In this document: positions 30,499 to 40,233 of the stretch, piece by piece
Layout of the letters: each line of letters begins with the position of its first letter
How positions within the stretch are numbered: the first letter of the stretch is position 1
NCBI GenBank assembly: GCA_020638975.1
Contig: JACKHN010000028.1
Coordinates: 1 to 64,000, forward strand
Reading direction: 5' to 3'
Length of the DNA stretch: 64,000 nucleotides
Origin: Planctomycetaceae bacterium
Lineage (GTDB): Bacteria; Planctomycetota; Planctomycetia; Pirellulales; Pirellulaceae
Position numbers and translations under genes: made by a program
Notes under the pieces: generated by a model
What the model was told of the DNA's origin: nothing
Database searches by the model: none
What the model saw: only the letters and a program-made list of their open reading frames with translations

Positions 30499-33400
30499 TT
30501 ACGATGACGAAAGCGAACCAGATGAGACATCATCAGCGAGTAGATCAAGCAGTTCGTCGCTGAAGTCTTCAGCAGGTGAACGCCGTTGGCCGGTTGAAAG
30601 CGTCTCGGACATCAACTCGTCTACAGCGTCGCTGTGCCCGAGGCCAAGTGTGTGACCTAGTTCGTGCATGACGACGGTGAGCAGGTCGATGCGTCCTGTT
30701 GGTCCGTTCGTGCTATCACTTGGTTTGGCCAGCAAGCTGCCGGGTTGAAACTCGGTGTCATCGCTGGACGTCAAATCAATGAACCAACCGTGGCCAGCGG
30801 CGTCGAGGTCGATGATGACGGTGCTGGCTGTGGATGATCCGAGGATACCATCGGGTAAGTCTGCGATCCTGAAGTCGACGGATGCCAGCGTACAGAACTT
30901 GCCGACGGACTCGAGCCGCGTGATCGCTTCGTCGACGATCGGCGAAAGTTGTTCCTGCGTGAGTGCCGTGGCGTTGCCGTTCACCGCTTGACCTTCCGCA
31001 GCACGAAGCGCACTTCCGCCGAAGAAAACCGCTTGCATAGTGGTCAGTTCTAGCTCGACACGAACTGTGCCATCTGTGCTGGTGCCGGACGCTCGCTCAT
31101 TGTGTATTTCGTTCGCGCCAACAATCAGCATCAGTTCCTTGTCGGTTGGCAAGCCTGCGATTTCGATGGCACTCGTCGTTTCTGCATAGTCGCCGTCAAA
31201 GACTTCTTCGTTGTCTTCGAGACCAGGACCGTTGGCAATGTGAACGACGGCGAACATCGAGTCTACTTCTGGTTGCAGATTCCAGGAGACTTCCGTCGGT
31301 TGCCCTGCCGTTACGACGGATGTTGACGTGGGCGATGTGATTGTGGGTGCATTCGGCAACGAGGCGTCGGTTAACCCTGACAAATCGAAAGTGACCGAAA
31401 ACGAATCGTCTGGTGTGCCATCGTTCTCGTAGTCAATCTGAACTTCGTAAGTGCCGTGGCGATCCGCGATTAGCTCGGCCAACGAATCGTATTGCTCTTC
31501 GAGGAACGCGTAGGCGTAGTTGTTGTCATTACCGTCATCGAACAGCGTAAACGTGGTCTCGCCGGGCTGCTTGATCAGCAGTCGCGATTGCTGTCGGAGA
31601 TTGGGGCCCAATCCCTGAAGGTCCAAGTTGCCAATATAGAACGGTTGGTCCGTCGCACCATTGGCTTGAATCACTTCGAGCTGCGAATATCCGATTTGTC
31701 CGAGCGGGAAGTAGGGAGCGGAATTCACTTCGCTCGGGTCGTAACCCAATACGATGTACGAACCCTCTCCCGTTGCACGCACGGTGATCGTGTCGTTCTC
31801 GAAATGCTGAGCTAGCAAAGTCAGTTCAACCCATTCGCCAGCCGTCGAATCGTATTGATACGCACCGAGGCGTTGCTCGATATTGGCTCCGTTCGAGGGA
31901 GCATCAAACTGAGACGGATCATAGTGGAGCGTTAGATCGACGTGATTGAAATTGACTGGGTTGTCGTTCGTATCTTCTACTTCGACGAGCCATGCTTGCA
32001 AAGTGCCATCGCCAGTTGGTAAGAAGTCTCTGTGCAGTTGCGAACCAGGTGTGTCGCCTCCAGCCACGTACCACCATTGGTCCGTGTGCCGTGTTGGCTG
32101 GTATTCGAACATCACTTCGGCTGGACCGGCCAGTCCGTCGAACTCAAACGCAACTCCACCCAACACATCTGGCCCACCACCATAGAAGCCCGATGCATTT
32201 GCCGGAGTTACTGACTTGAGTTGTTCTGCAATATTGAAGTCCCACAGTGCGGCGGCACCCATCACGAACGCCACGTCGATCGGATCGGTCGTCGTCACGA
32301 TGTCATGTACCTTGTTGGCAATGACTGGCATCACCAAGTCGATTCCGGAAGGCATCAGATTCGTCGTGACCTGTTTCGTCCCGATTGGAACGTCACTTTC
32401 AAACATCATCGGACCATCGGTATCGCCAGCTAGGATCTGCACCATGATAAAGTCGGCTGTCGAGTCTTCCTCCCAGGTGATCGTCACTTCACGTTGATCG
32501 ATCCCGATGGTTTGGCCGGTGCCGGGACTGACATTGGTTGGTGCGTCGGCAAAGTCGTTGGCACCCAGCCCTGATGTATCGAGATCAAACTCGAATTCAA
32601 GGTCGATCGTTGTATCGTTGCCGAAGTTCACTTGAACGACATATGTTCCGTCGATCCAATTCAGCAAGGTGCCAAGCGATCCATCGCCATCAGGCTCGAT
32701 ATCCGCCCGCACCCATCGGCCTTCAGTCAAACGATTCGAGTCGGGCGCTGTTCGCATCTCACGGAAGCCGGCGTCGTTGGGGCCTTTTACCATGACTTGC
32801 ATCGGTGCCGAGAATTGCGAGGGAGCAATCTCAACTTGCATCGATGCGAAGTATACCAGTTCGCCACCAAGGTTCGCCTCGATGACTTCAACATAGATAT
32901 CGGCGACATCGGCACCGGCCACGTCGATTTGTGGCGCCGTATAGCTGCCGAGCCAGAACTCAAAATCAACGGTCGGACTGTCGTTACTGATCGTGGCCCA
33001 CGAGTTGTCAATGTCGATCGCACCGACATTAACGTCCAACCTCGTACCCGGTTTGGCTCCGGTTAGGTTAACCGAGGTTGCCGAACTGGCTAGGTCCACA
33101 TCAACAAGCTCGTCACCTCCGGCCTCGGTGACGTTCACGATAATGAAATCAATGTCGTTTTGATTCAGTGGGTTCCACGAAATACTCGGTGTTCCGTTCT
33201 CCGTCGACACAGTACCCGTTGCGGCTGGGCCAGTGAGTTGCGGAGCCGTCGGAAATGCCGTTGCGACGTTGGTAAGATCTACGTCGAGCGTAATCTCTTC
33301 GTCGCCTTGAGCTGCGTCAAATCCATCGCCAGCGAAGTCGACGCGGAACTTCCAATCGCCGCTGAACAGTGCGAAGAACTCGGCTGCCGTCTCGCCCGGT

Positions 33401-36400
33401 TCTTGTTTGATATCTTCATAGCCGCTGGTAGGACCGCCAGACAGTTGATGGAAGCCCGGCTCGTCCGGTGCCTCGAACAATAACTTGGTTTGATTGTTCG
33501 TTCGCGAGTCATGCACTTCAACGTCAAGCAAGAACATGTAAAACGGCGACTCGCCCGGCTCGGCAAACTGTCCCAACTCAAGTTCGACCGTCGCGAAGTC
33601 AGGTGCGGGAATCTCAAACGAGGTTGTAGCAATCGAGTTCGTGTAAAACGACAGGTTGACCGCACCATCATCACTATTGCTGCTTGCTAGGTCATCGCGA
33701 CGGAAGTTGGCTTGCACGGAAGCGAACAACGGTTCGCCCTTGGGCTGTGTTCCCGTCGTTACGCTGGTTGCACTGCCGGATAACTCGGGCTCGGTGAACC
33801 ACACGTCGTCGAGGTCATCGTTGTTCTTGACAGTTGAGATGAACAGGCTTTCCGCTCCGCTGATTGCGTCCCAAGTGATTGTCGGCGTGGTCGAATTGAT
33901 TGTGCCAATCGGAGCTGTAATGTTCGCGTATTCCGGAAACGATGCGGTCGTAAATCCATCCAAATCGACGTCGATTGTAAATGTTGATTCGTGATCGCCA
34001 TCGCCGTCGAGGTCGATGCCGAATTGATGCGTGCCATTATGAGCGGCCAGGAACTCGGAAAGGGAATCGTATTGGTAACCGACCTGCTGATCGCCGAATT
34101 CAAAATCGGGGCGTGAGAACGCAGAGTCGTTGACGCGTCGCAGATCGATACGCGACGCATCGCTGCTTCCCGCTCCAACGGCGTCCAAGTAGAAGTAGCT
34201 GAAGTATTTCGTTTCGCCACCAACATTGCCCTGTGCAATCTCGAACTTCACGTCGGCGATCGTATCGAGAACCGGTGTGATGTCATCCGTCGCCGAAACC
34301 ACGACTCGATCGATGACGACTTCAGCATTCGGGTTGCCAACGGCCAACACCGGCTGCATGTTCGCAGGAAGTCCCGCCAGTGAGAATCCGTTCAATTGAT
34401 CGTTCGGGATCAGACCGCTGTCTAAAGCGTTGGCACCTTGAACCGCAGTAATGCGAATGCCCGCTGGCTCGATAGTGAAGCTGAGTTCCACGGGCTGGCT
34501 GCTGTTGTAGCCGATCAATTGCAGCCCCGTGTGTAGCTCGCCGCCAATGGGGTCGTCGGGTGTCGTAAACTCAATGCTTCCGTCCGACGTGAAGTCAATT
34601 CCCGCGCCGGCATTCGAATCGAGATCGATCAGAGCAAAGTAGAACGCAGGGTTGTCGGTCATGCTGAGAACCGACGCGGTGTATGTCACTTGACGGCCAT
34701 GCACATTGAACAATTCGTCCGACACAAGAGCCACCCATTGGTCGTTGCCTGGCCCGCCGGTGAGCGTCAATGTCGAACCGGATTCAACCGCCGTTCCTTC
34801 CACATCAATGACCGTCCAACCATCTGGCACGCCACCCGTGCCATCGTTGAATCCGTCATCCAGTATTACATCGGCGGTTGGCCCGCTCGTGATTTCAACG
34901 CCGGTCAAGGAAGCAGTTGCTGTGCCCGATTCCATGTTGATGATAATACCAGCCAGCGCCTCGCTGCCGAGATTGACCAGCGAATGGCCTGCCGGATACG
35001 ACAGAAGACCGGAGTCGAAAGTCACATCGCCAGACAGTTTGATTTGATAACCGGCGGGACTAACCGTCAGCGTGATGTCGAACGGACCGCCGCTATAGGT
35101 GTTGGGTACGTTCAAGTCGAGGTCGAAGTCAGGCGTGGTTCCGCCAGCATTCCAGATATCGATATCGATCAGGTTGTTGGCGGCTTGATAAAAGGCTTCA
35201 ACACCAGCGTCATCACCCGTGTCGTCGAAGTCGGTATAGAAACCAAGTGCGACTCCCGATTGGCCCGTCAGACTGTCAAAGTGGGCTGTGAACGTCGTTG
35301 CCATACCTTGCACGTCGATCGTCGCATCAGGGGCGAACGCCAGCAGGCCGTCCGTCGTGAAGTCGACAGCCGAATTTTGTTCGACCACGTTGTTAGGATC
35401 ACCAACTGGAACACTCCAGCCGGTTGGAACACCACCCGAATTCCCGTCGAATCCGTCGACCACCAAGACGCTCGCCACATCGTTGACAGTGACCGTGATG
35501 GTTTCGCTGTGACTCATCGACGGCGTGCCGTTGTCAGTAACAATCACGTCAAACGCATGAGCGCCAATTTGCCCAGAAGTCGGTGTCCATGTGAAAACGC
35601 CAGCCTGCGTGATCGAAGCGCCCGTTGGAACCACTCCGTCGAGACTGTACTTCAATCCGCTTGCGGCTTCGTTCGGATCAGTCGCCGTGGCGTTGAACGA
35701 AAGCAAAGCACCTTCGTTCACACTGCGGTTGCCGATGGCGTTTATTGTTGGCGCGGCGTTCGCTACCGGCGCGGCGATCTGAAACGGACTGGTGGCGATT
35801 GAATTGGAATAGAACGAGAGATTAACGACACCGTCTCCACTGGCAGCACTCGCCAAATCGTGACGCAGGAAGTTGGCTTGTACGGCGGCGAGCAACAGTT
35901 GACCGGTAGGTAACAGCGGCGTCGTGACACTCGTCGCGTTGCCGGACAACTCAGGCTCGGTGTACCACAGTTCATCGAGAGCATCATTGTTTGCAACGGC
36001 CGAGATATACAGGCTTGCCGCACCGCTGATTGCATCCCACGTGATTGTTGGAGTCGTATCGTCAATCGTGCCGCTCGGGCTTGTAATGTTGGCGTAGCCC
36101 GGGAACGACGCACTCGTAAACCCATCCAGATCCACGTCGATCGTGAACGAATCTTCAAACGTTCCATCGCCATCGTTATCGATGCCGAACTCGTGCAACC
36201 CGTTGTGTGCCGCAAGGAAGTCCGTGATTGATGCGTAGTTGAACCCGACTTGCTGAATGCCACCATCCAACGCGGGCGTCGTGAATGCAGTATCGCCAAC
36301 GCGTTTCAACTGGATTCGCGATTGCGAGCCGCTGTCCGGCCCGATGGCATCGAGTACGAAGTAGCTGAAGTACACGGTCTCGCCTGCCACATCGCCTTGA

Positions 36401-39400
36401 GCGATCTCGAACTTCACGTCGGCGATTGTCGCGAGTACGACTTCGCTGATCGTGATCGTGAAGGTTCGCGGAGGTGATGTATCGTTGCCGCCGAAGTCCG
36501 TTCCTCCGTTGTCGGTCGCTTGCACTGTGATCGTTGCCGTGCCGTTCGCAGCGGGAGCGAACGTCAACGTGCCGTTGTTGTCGATCGCCGGTTGAGTCGC
36601 AAAGATGCCGGCGTTGTCGTTGCCGATGATAGCGAGCGACACGGTCTGGCTCACTTCGTCGGCTGGACCTGGATGAATGTTGCTAACGAAGCCGTTGATG
36701 GTCTGTGAACCAGCGTGCAAGTCAGCTCTGATCGAAGCTGGAAGATCGAACATCGGTGGATCATTCACGGCTGGGGCGATCGTGATGTCGAACGTTTGAG
36801 GCAGCGAGCGGTCGCTGCCGCCATGCTCGTTGCCACCGTCGTCTCGCAAGCCGACGGTAATCGTGGCGACTCCATTGGCGTTGGGTGCGGGCGTGTAAGT
36901 CAACTTGCCATTGGGGCTGATCGTCGGGCCTGTGGCGAACAAAGCTGGATTCGAATTGCCGATGATATCGAAGCTCAAGAGTTGGCCAATCTCGTTGACT
37001 GGCCCTGCATGAAGGTTGTGCGCGAATCCGTCGATCGTTTGCGGAGCCGCGTCTTCGGGGATGGCGGCTGGATTCGGGCCGAGTGTGAACTTGGGCGGAT
37101 CGTTGACGGGTTTGATGACGATCGAGAACGTCGCTACGTCGGACCGATCGACACCACCCTTTTCTGTGCCGCCGTCGTCCTGGAGTTGTACGGTGATTCG
37201 AGTCGTTCCGAAGGCATTGTCGGCAGGCGTGTAGGTCAAGTTGCCTGAGGCATCGATTGCTGGTTGAACGGCGAACAGACCAGGATCAGCGAGAACCGTG
37301 AACGCGACCGTTTGGTCGGCTTCGTTTGCATCGGGACCGGGCGAGATGTGAGTCGCAAAGCCGCTAACCACTTGTGGGCCGCTGTCCTCGAAGACTTCGG
37401 GGGCCTGCGGTGGAATCCTAAAGCTTGGTGCGTCGTTCACGGGCGTTCGAGCTGACAATCCACGATTATCTACAACATTGAAGACGACGGTGGCCTCGGT
37501 TTCCACGTCGAGTCCATCGTTATTTAAGATGACCGTGCCGCCATCATTATTGGCGATCGTCACGGCGGACTGGTTGGAATTGCGCAGCTTCAACTCGCTC
37601 TGGTCATCAAACGTGAGAGTGCTAGAAAACGTATTGATGATGTTCAGAAGCGTGCCGCCCGATTGATCGATATCGACGTCGTCAAACGTCAGTTCCGCCG
37701 TGCCACCATCAATCTGAATTGCCGGGCCGTTGTTGGTGCCACCGGCCGCGCTGCCAATGTTGACATTCTTGAACGTCAATCTTCCGGTCACCGTTCTGAG
37801 ATTGATGCCTTCGTTATTGTTCGTGCCGCCACTGGTAATGATGATCACGAACTCGACAACCAAATCCTCAACGTCTTCGCCCGCGATTCCGGCACTGGCG
37901 ACCGGATCGAGCGTCACGCCTGTAATCAAGTTGCCACTGGCCGCTGTGAAAACATCGCCGCTAGTGTTCGTGATATGTGGGTTCGTGCCACCGATCGGAG
38001 GCAGCGCCGTGCTCAGGGCGGCGACCTCGACATCCGTTTGGCTGCTCAACCATCCGGCCAGCGTCGCGCCTTGTGCTCCTTGGCCGATGACAATCTGATT
38101 GTCTTCCAACTCGAATCCATGATCGTGAACATTCGGGTTGCCGCGTGTGACGTTGTAGACGGCAGCACCCGTCGCGACGTAGATCACATCGCCCGGATCA
38201 TCGAGATCCGTGCCGTCGTCGTTGAGCGGCGTGAATGAGTCGAACGGAGCTAACATTGTCCCGTTGCCACCCGGAGCGGCTGAATTGTCGACGAACCAGA
38301 TCGTATCTGAGACGGTGACAGTCGCCGTTTGAGTTACCGTTGCGGATCCATCAGTCACGGTGAAGTCAAACGTATCCGTTCCTTCGAAGCCTGGAGCCGA
38401 TACATACGTAAAAGCTCCGGTCGCTAGATCGACACTCGTGATCTTTCCGCCGTAGGCCGAAGTCGCATCAACGCTGCTGAGCGAAAGCGTGTTTCGAGGG
38501 ATGTCGACATCAGCGACCCCAACCAGCAGACCCACGCTTGCGCCAACCTGGATCGGGACGTTGCCGGTCGCGCTGTAACTCTGCGCGGGAACAGTTGGCG
38601 ACTTGTTGGCTTCTGCGACCGTTACCGTGATCGTTTCACTGTCCGTGAGATTTGGCGACCCGTTATCAGTTACGACAACTGTGAAGGTGTAGGCGTTCGG
38701 GCCTTGTTCTTCGGTCGGCGTCCACGAGAAGACTCCGCCACTCGTGATCGATGCGCCGGTTGGTGCGCCTTCGAGAGAGAACGTCAATTGATTCGCCGGC
38801 AAGTCCGCGTCGGCTGCTAGAGCCGTAAAACTGAGCGTTGTTTCTTCATTTACAGACTTATCACCAATCGGTGCAAGGATCGGCGCCACGTTGATTTCGG
38901 CGACTGTCAATGTGAAGGTGTGCTCGGTGGATGTATTCACTCCGCCACCAACAGTTCCGCCGTCATCCAATGCAGCAAACTTCAGAACGGCGACGCCATC
39001 GGCTTCGTTGGCCGTCGTGAAGCTAATGTTTCCCGCGGGATCGATCGTTGGACCGCTAGAGAACAAACTTGGGTTCGAGTTGCTGGTCAGGACGAACGAA
39101 ACGCTTTGTCCACCCTCGTTGCTTGGTCCCGTCGAGATGCCCGTCGCGAAACCGGAGTGCGTTTGAGGACCATCGTTTTCGCTGATCGATTCGGCGGTGG
39201 TACTCAACGTAAAGCTGGGCGGATCATTGACCGGAGTGACATTGATCGTGAAGGATTGGGTCACCGATGTGTCCGCGCCGCCGTTGGCCGTCCCGCCGTC
39301 ATCTTGCAGATTGAACGTAATGATTGCCGCGCCGTTGGCGTCTTGGGCGGTGGTGTAGGTCAAGTTGCCGGAAGCATCGATCGCCGGTAAGGCTGAAAAC

Positions 39401-40086
39401 AGCTCCGTGTTGGAATTGCTGATGACATTGAAAGTCAATGTTTGCGTTGTGCCAGCATCACCGTCATGGATCGCCGTTGCCCAGCCTGCAACACTTTGTG
39501 GACCTGCATCTTCGTTAACCGATTGATCGGCTCCGACATTAAACGTCGGTGCATCGTTCACGCCGGTGACCGTGACCGTCACGGTTGCTGTCCCCTCGGC
39601 ATTGTGTCCATCATCGATCGTGTACGTGAACGTGTCGGTTGCTGTTTCACCAGCCGCCAGCGATTCGAACTGCCCGTTCGGATCATAAGTCAGGACGCCC
39701 GATGTCAGACTGACGCTGCCTTTGGTGGCAGAGCTTGCCGCAATGATGGAGAGCGTATCGCCCGTGTCGACATCCGAGTCGTTGGCCAACAGTTGACTCG
39801 TAACATCCAGACTCGAAGCGTCTTCACCGAACTGAAGTGAGTCGTCAGCAGCGACCGGCGGTTGATTGTTTTGACCCGGTACATTGGCCGTTCCTATCGT
39901 AACGCCAAGTCCATTCGATACGAAACCGTTTTGCAACGCGCCTGGCGTTGGATTGAACAGGTCGATTCCACCACCACGGCTGAGATCGATGAAGATGCCA
40001 CCGACAGCGAGCAAGCGGCGCTGCTCAAGCGATTCAAGTTGTAGTCGACGGCGTGGTTTATTTCGGTGACGAGTGTGACGCTTCAT
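30499..40086 (-). CDS. Giant secreted repeat protein with LEPR-XLL-type start and metalloprotease-like end
   Basis: A 3195-residue protein. Residues 17-27 (LESLEQRRLLA) form the planctomycete LEPR-XLL-type N-terminal motif. Residues ~60-590 and ~880-1210 are cadherin/Ig-like repeats (PVNDPPSFTL, DDGGTVGGG and similar), each about 100 residues. Residues ~595-870 (WFVDNSAAPGGNGTMLAPFD) look like a parallel beta-helix. A module of about 220 residues occurs twice, near 1219-1439 and 1939-2162. The C-terminus (~3040-3185) ends in a matrixin-like zinc site HELGHTLGLGH near residue 3143, followed by DELMSETL as a Met-turn candidate. It is probably secreted and calcium-stabilised, and may act in adhesion or matrix degradation. 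Activity is unproven. Confidence 0.88.
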   Translation of the reverse strand: MKRHTRHRNKPRRRLQLESLEQRRLLAVGGIFIDLSRGGGIDLFNPTPGALQNGFVSNGLGVTIGTANVPGQNNQPPVAADDSLQFGEDASSLDVTSQLLANDSDVDTGDTLSIIAASSATKGSVSLTSGVLTYDPNGQFESLAAGETATDTFTYTIDDGHNAEGTATVTVTVTGVNDAPTFNVGADQSVNEDAGPQSVAGWATAIHDGDAGTTQTLTFNVISNSNTELFSALPAIDASGNLTYTTAQDANGAAIITFNLQDDGGTANGGADTSVTQSFTINVTPVNDPPSFTLSTTAESISENDGPQTHSGFATGISTGPSNEGGQSVSFVLTSNSNPSLFSSGPTIDPAGNISFTTANEADGVAVLKFAALDDGGTVGGGVNTSTEHTFTLTVAEINVAPILAPIGDKSVNEETTLSFTALAADADLPANQLTFSLEGAPTGASITSGGVFSWTPTEEQGPNAYTFTVVVTDNGSPNLTDSETITVTVAEANKSPTVPAQSYSATGNVPIQVGASVGLLVGVADVDIPRNTLSLSSVDATSAYGGKITSVDLATGAFTYVSAPGFEGTDTFDFTVTDGSATVTQTATVTVSDTIWFVDNSAAPGGNGTMLAPFDSFTPLNDDGTDLDDPGDVIYVATGAAVYNVTRGNPNVHDHGFELEDNQIVIGQGAQGATLAGWLSSQTDVEVAALSTALPPIGGTNPHITNTSGDVFTAASGNLITGVTLDPVASAGIAGEDVEDLVVEFVIIITSGGTNNNEGINLRTVTGRLTFKNVNIGSAAGGTNNGPAIQIDGGTAELTFDDVDIDQSGGTLLNIINTFSSTLTFDDQSELKLRNSNQSAVTIANNDGGTVILNNDGLDVETEATVVFNVVDNRGLSARTPVNDAPSFRIPPQAPEVFEDSGPQVVSGFATHISPGPDANEADQTVAFTVLADPGLFAVQPAIDASGNLTYTPADNAFGTTRITVQLQDDGGTEKGGVDRSDVATFSIVIKPVNDPPKFTLGPNPAAIPEDAAPQTIDGFAHNLHAGPVNEIGQLLSFDIIGNSNPALFATGPTISPNGKLTYTPAPNANGVATITVGLRDDGGNEHGGSDRSLPQTFDITIAPAVNDPPMFDLPASIRADLHAGSQTINGFVSNIHPGPADEVSQTVSLAIIGNDNAGIFATQPAIDNNGTLTFAPAANGTATITVQATDNGGTDFGGNDTSPPRTFTITISEVVLATIADVKFEIAQGDVAGETVYFSYFVLDAIGPDSGSQSRIQLKRVGDTAFTTPALDGGIQQVGFNYASITDFLAAHNGLHEFGIDNDGDGTFEDSFTIDVDLDGFTSASFPGYANITSPSGTIDDTTPTITWDAISGAASLYISAVANNDALDELWYTEPELSGNATSVTTPLLPTGQLLLAAVQANFLRHDLASAASGDGVVNLSFYSNSIATSPFQIAAPVANAAPTINAIGNRSVNEGALLSFNATATDPNEAASGLKYSLDGVVPTGASITQAGVFTWTPTSGQIGAHAFDVIVTDNGTPSMSHSETITVTVNDVASVLVVDGFDGNSGGVPTGWSVPVGDPNNVVEQNSAVDFTTDGLLAFAPDATIDVQGMATTFTAHFDSLTGQSGVALGFYTDFDDTGDDAGVEAFYQAANNLIDIDIWNAGGTTPDFDLDLNVPNTYSGGPFDITLTVSPAGYQIKLSGDVTFDSGLLSYPAGHSLVNLGSEALAGIIINMESGTATASLTGVEITSGPTADVILDDGFNDGTGGVPDGWTVIDVEGTAVESGSTLTLTGGPGNDQWVALVSDELFNVHGRQVTYTASVLSMTDNPAFYFALIDLDSNAGAGIDFTSDGSIEFTTPDDPIGGELHTGLQLIGYNSSQPVELSFTIEPAGIRITAVQGANALDSGLIPNDQLNGFSLAGLPANMQPVLAVGNPNAEVVIDRVVVSATDDITPVLDTIADVKFEIAQGNVGGETKYFSYFYLDAVGAGSSDASRIDLRRVNDSAFSRPDFEFGDQQVGYQYDSLSEFLAAHNGTHQFGIDLDGDGDHESTFTIDVDLDGFTTASFPEYANITAPIGTINSTTPTITWDAISGAESLFISTVKNNDDLDDVWFTEPELSGSATSVTTGTQPKGEPLFASVQANFRRDDLASSNSDDGAVNLSFYTNSIATTSFEIPAPDFATVELELGQFAEPGESPFYMFLLDVEVHDSRTNNQTKLLFEAPDEPGFHQLSGGPTSGYEDIKQEPGETAAEFFALFSGDWKFRVDFAGDGFDAAQGDEEITLDVDLTNVATAFPTAPQLTGPAATGTVSTENGTPSISWNPLNQNDIDFIIVNVTEAGGDELVDVDLASSATSVNLTGAKPGTRLDVNVGAIDIDNSWATISNDSPTVDFEFWLGSYTAPQIDVAGADVADIYVEVIEANLGGELVYFASMQVEIAPSQFSAPMQVMVKGPNDAGFREMRTAPDSNRLTEGRWVRADIEPDGDGSLGTLLNWIDGTYVVQVNFGNDTTIDLEFEFDLDTSGLGANDFADAPTNVSPGTGQTIGIDQREVTITWEEDSTADFIMVQILAGDTDGPMMFESDVPIGTKQVTTNLMPSGIDLVMPVIANKVHDIVTTTDPIDVAFVMGAAALWDFNIAEQLKSVTPANASGFYGGGPDVLGGVAFEFDGLAGPAEVMFEYQPTRHTDQWWYVAGGDTPGSQLHRDFLPTGDGTLQAWLVEVEDTNDNPVNFNHVDLTLHYDPSQFDAPSNGANIEQRLGAYQYDSTAGEWVELTLLAQHFENDTITVRATGEGSYIVLGYDPSEVNSAPYFPLGQIGYSQLEVIQANGATDQPFYIGNLDLQGLGPNLRQQSRLLIKQPGETTFTLFDDGNDNNYAYAFLEEQYDSLAELIADRHGTYEVQIDYENDGTPDDSFSVTFDLSGLTDASLPNAPTITSPTSTSVVTAGQPTEVSWNLQPEVDSMFAVVHIANGPGLEDNEEVFDGDYAETTSAIEIAGLPTDKELMLIVGANEIHNERASGTSTDGTVRVELELTTMQAVFFGGSALRAAEGQAVNGNATALTQEQLSPIVDEAITRLESVGKFCTLASVDFRIADLPDGILGSSTASTVIIDLDAAGHGWFIDLTSSDDTEFQPGSLLAKPSDSTNGPTGRIDLLTVVMHELGHTLGLGHSDAVDELMSETLSTGQRRSPAEDFSDELLDLLADDVSSGSLSSS

Positions 40087-40150
40087 CGATGAATATCCGA
40101 AGTGAGATGTCTTGTGTCTTGTATGGAACTGGCTGCAAAGGTGTTCTCGT

Positions 40151-40206
40151 AACCCGAAGCGTAAGCGAGGGATTCCTCGGCTTCGTCCTCGCTGACGCTT
40201 CGGGTT
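40151..40206. repeat. CCCGAAGCG hairpin repeat
   Basis: AACCCGAAGCGTAAGCGAGG and CCTCGCTGACGCTTCGGGTT form a strong, nearly perfect stem with a 16-base loop that contains a partial copy (CCTCGGCTTCG). It lies 64 bases upstream of the giant gene's ATG and 28 bases beyond the porin stop, so it could end the porin transcript. It belongs to the same family as 50565-50622 and the in-gene half at 20750-20769. Confidence 0.78.
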
Positions 40207-40233
40207 GCGATCCAGCGAGGAGCAATTTCTGGC

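Noticed and set aside
34690..35802. A 370-codon open frame on the plus strand inside the giant protein gene
   Set aside because: It is antisense to the repeat protein, rich in Arg, Val and Asp with no domain or hydrophobic pattern. Several similar open frames run antisense to the same gene, which is what codon bias on the real strand produces.
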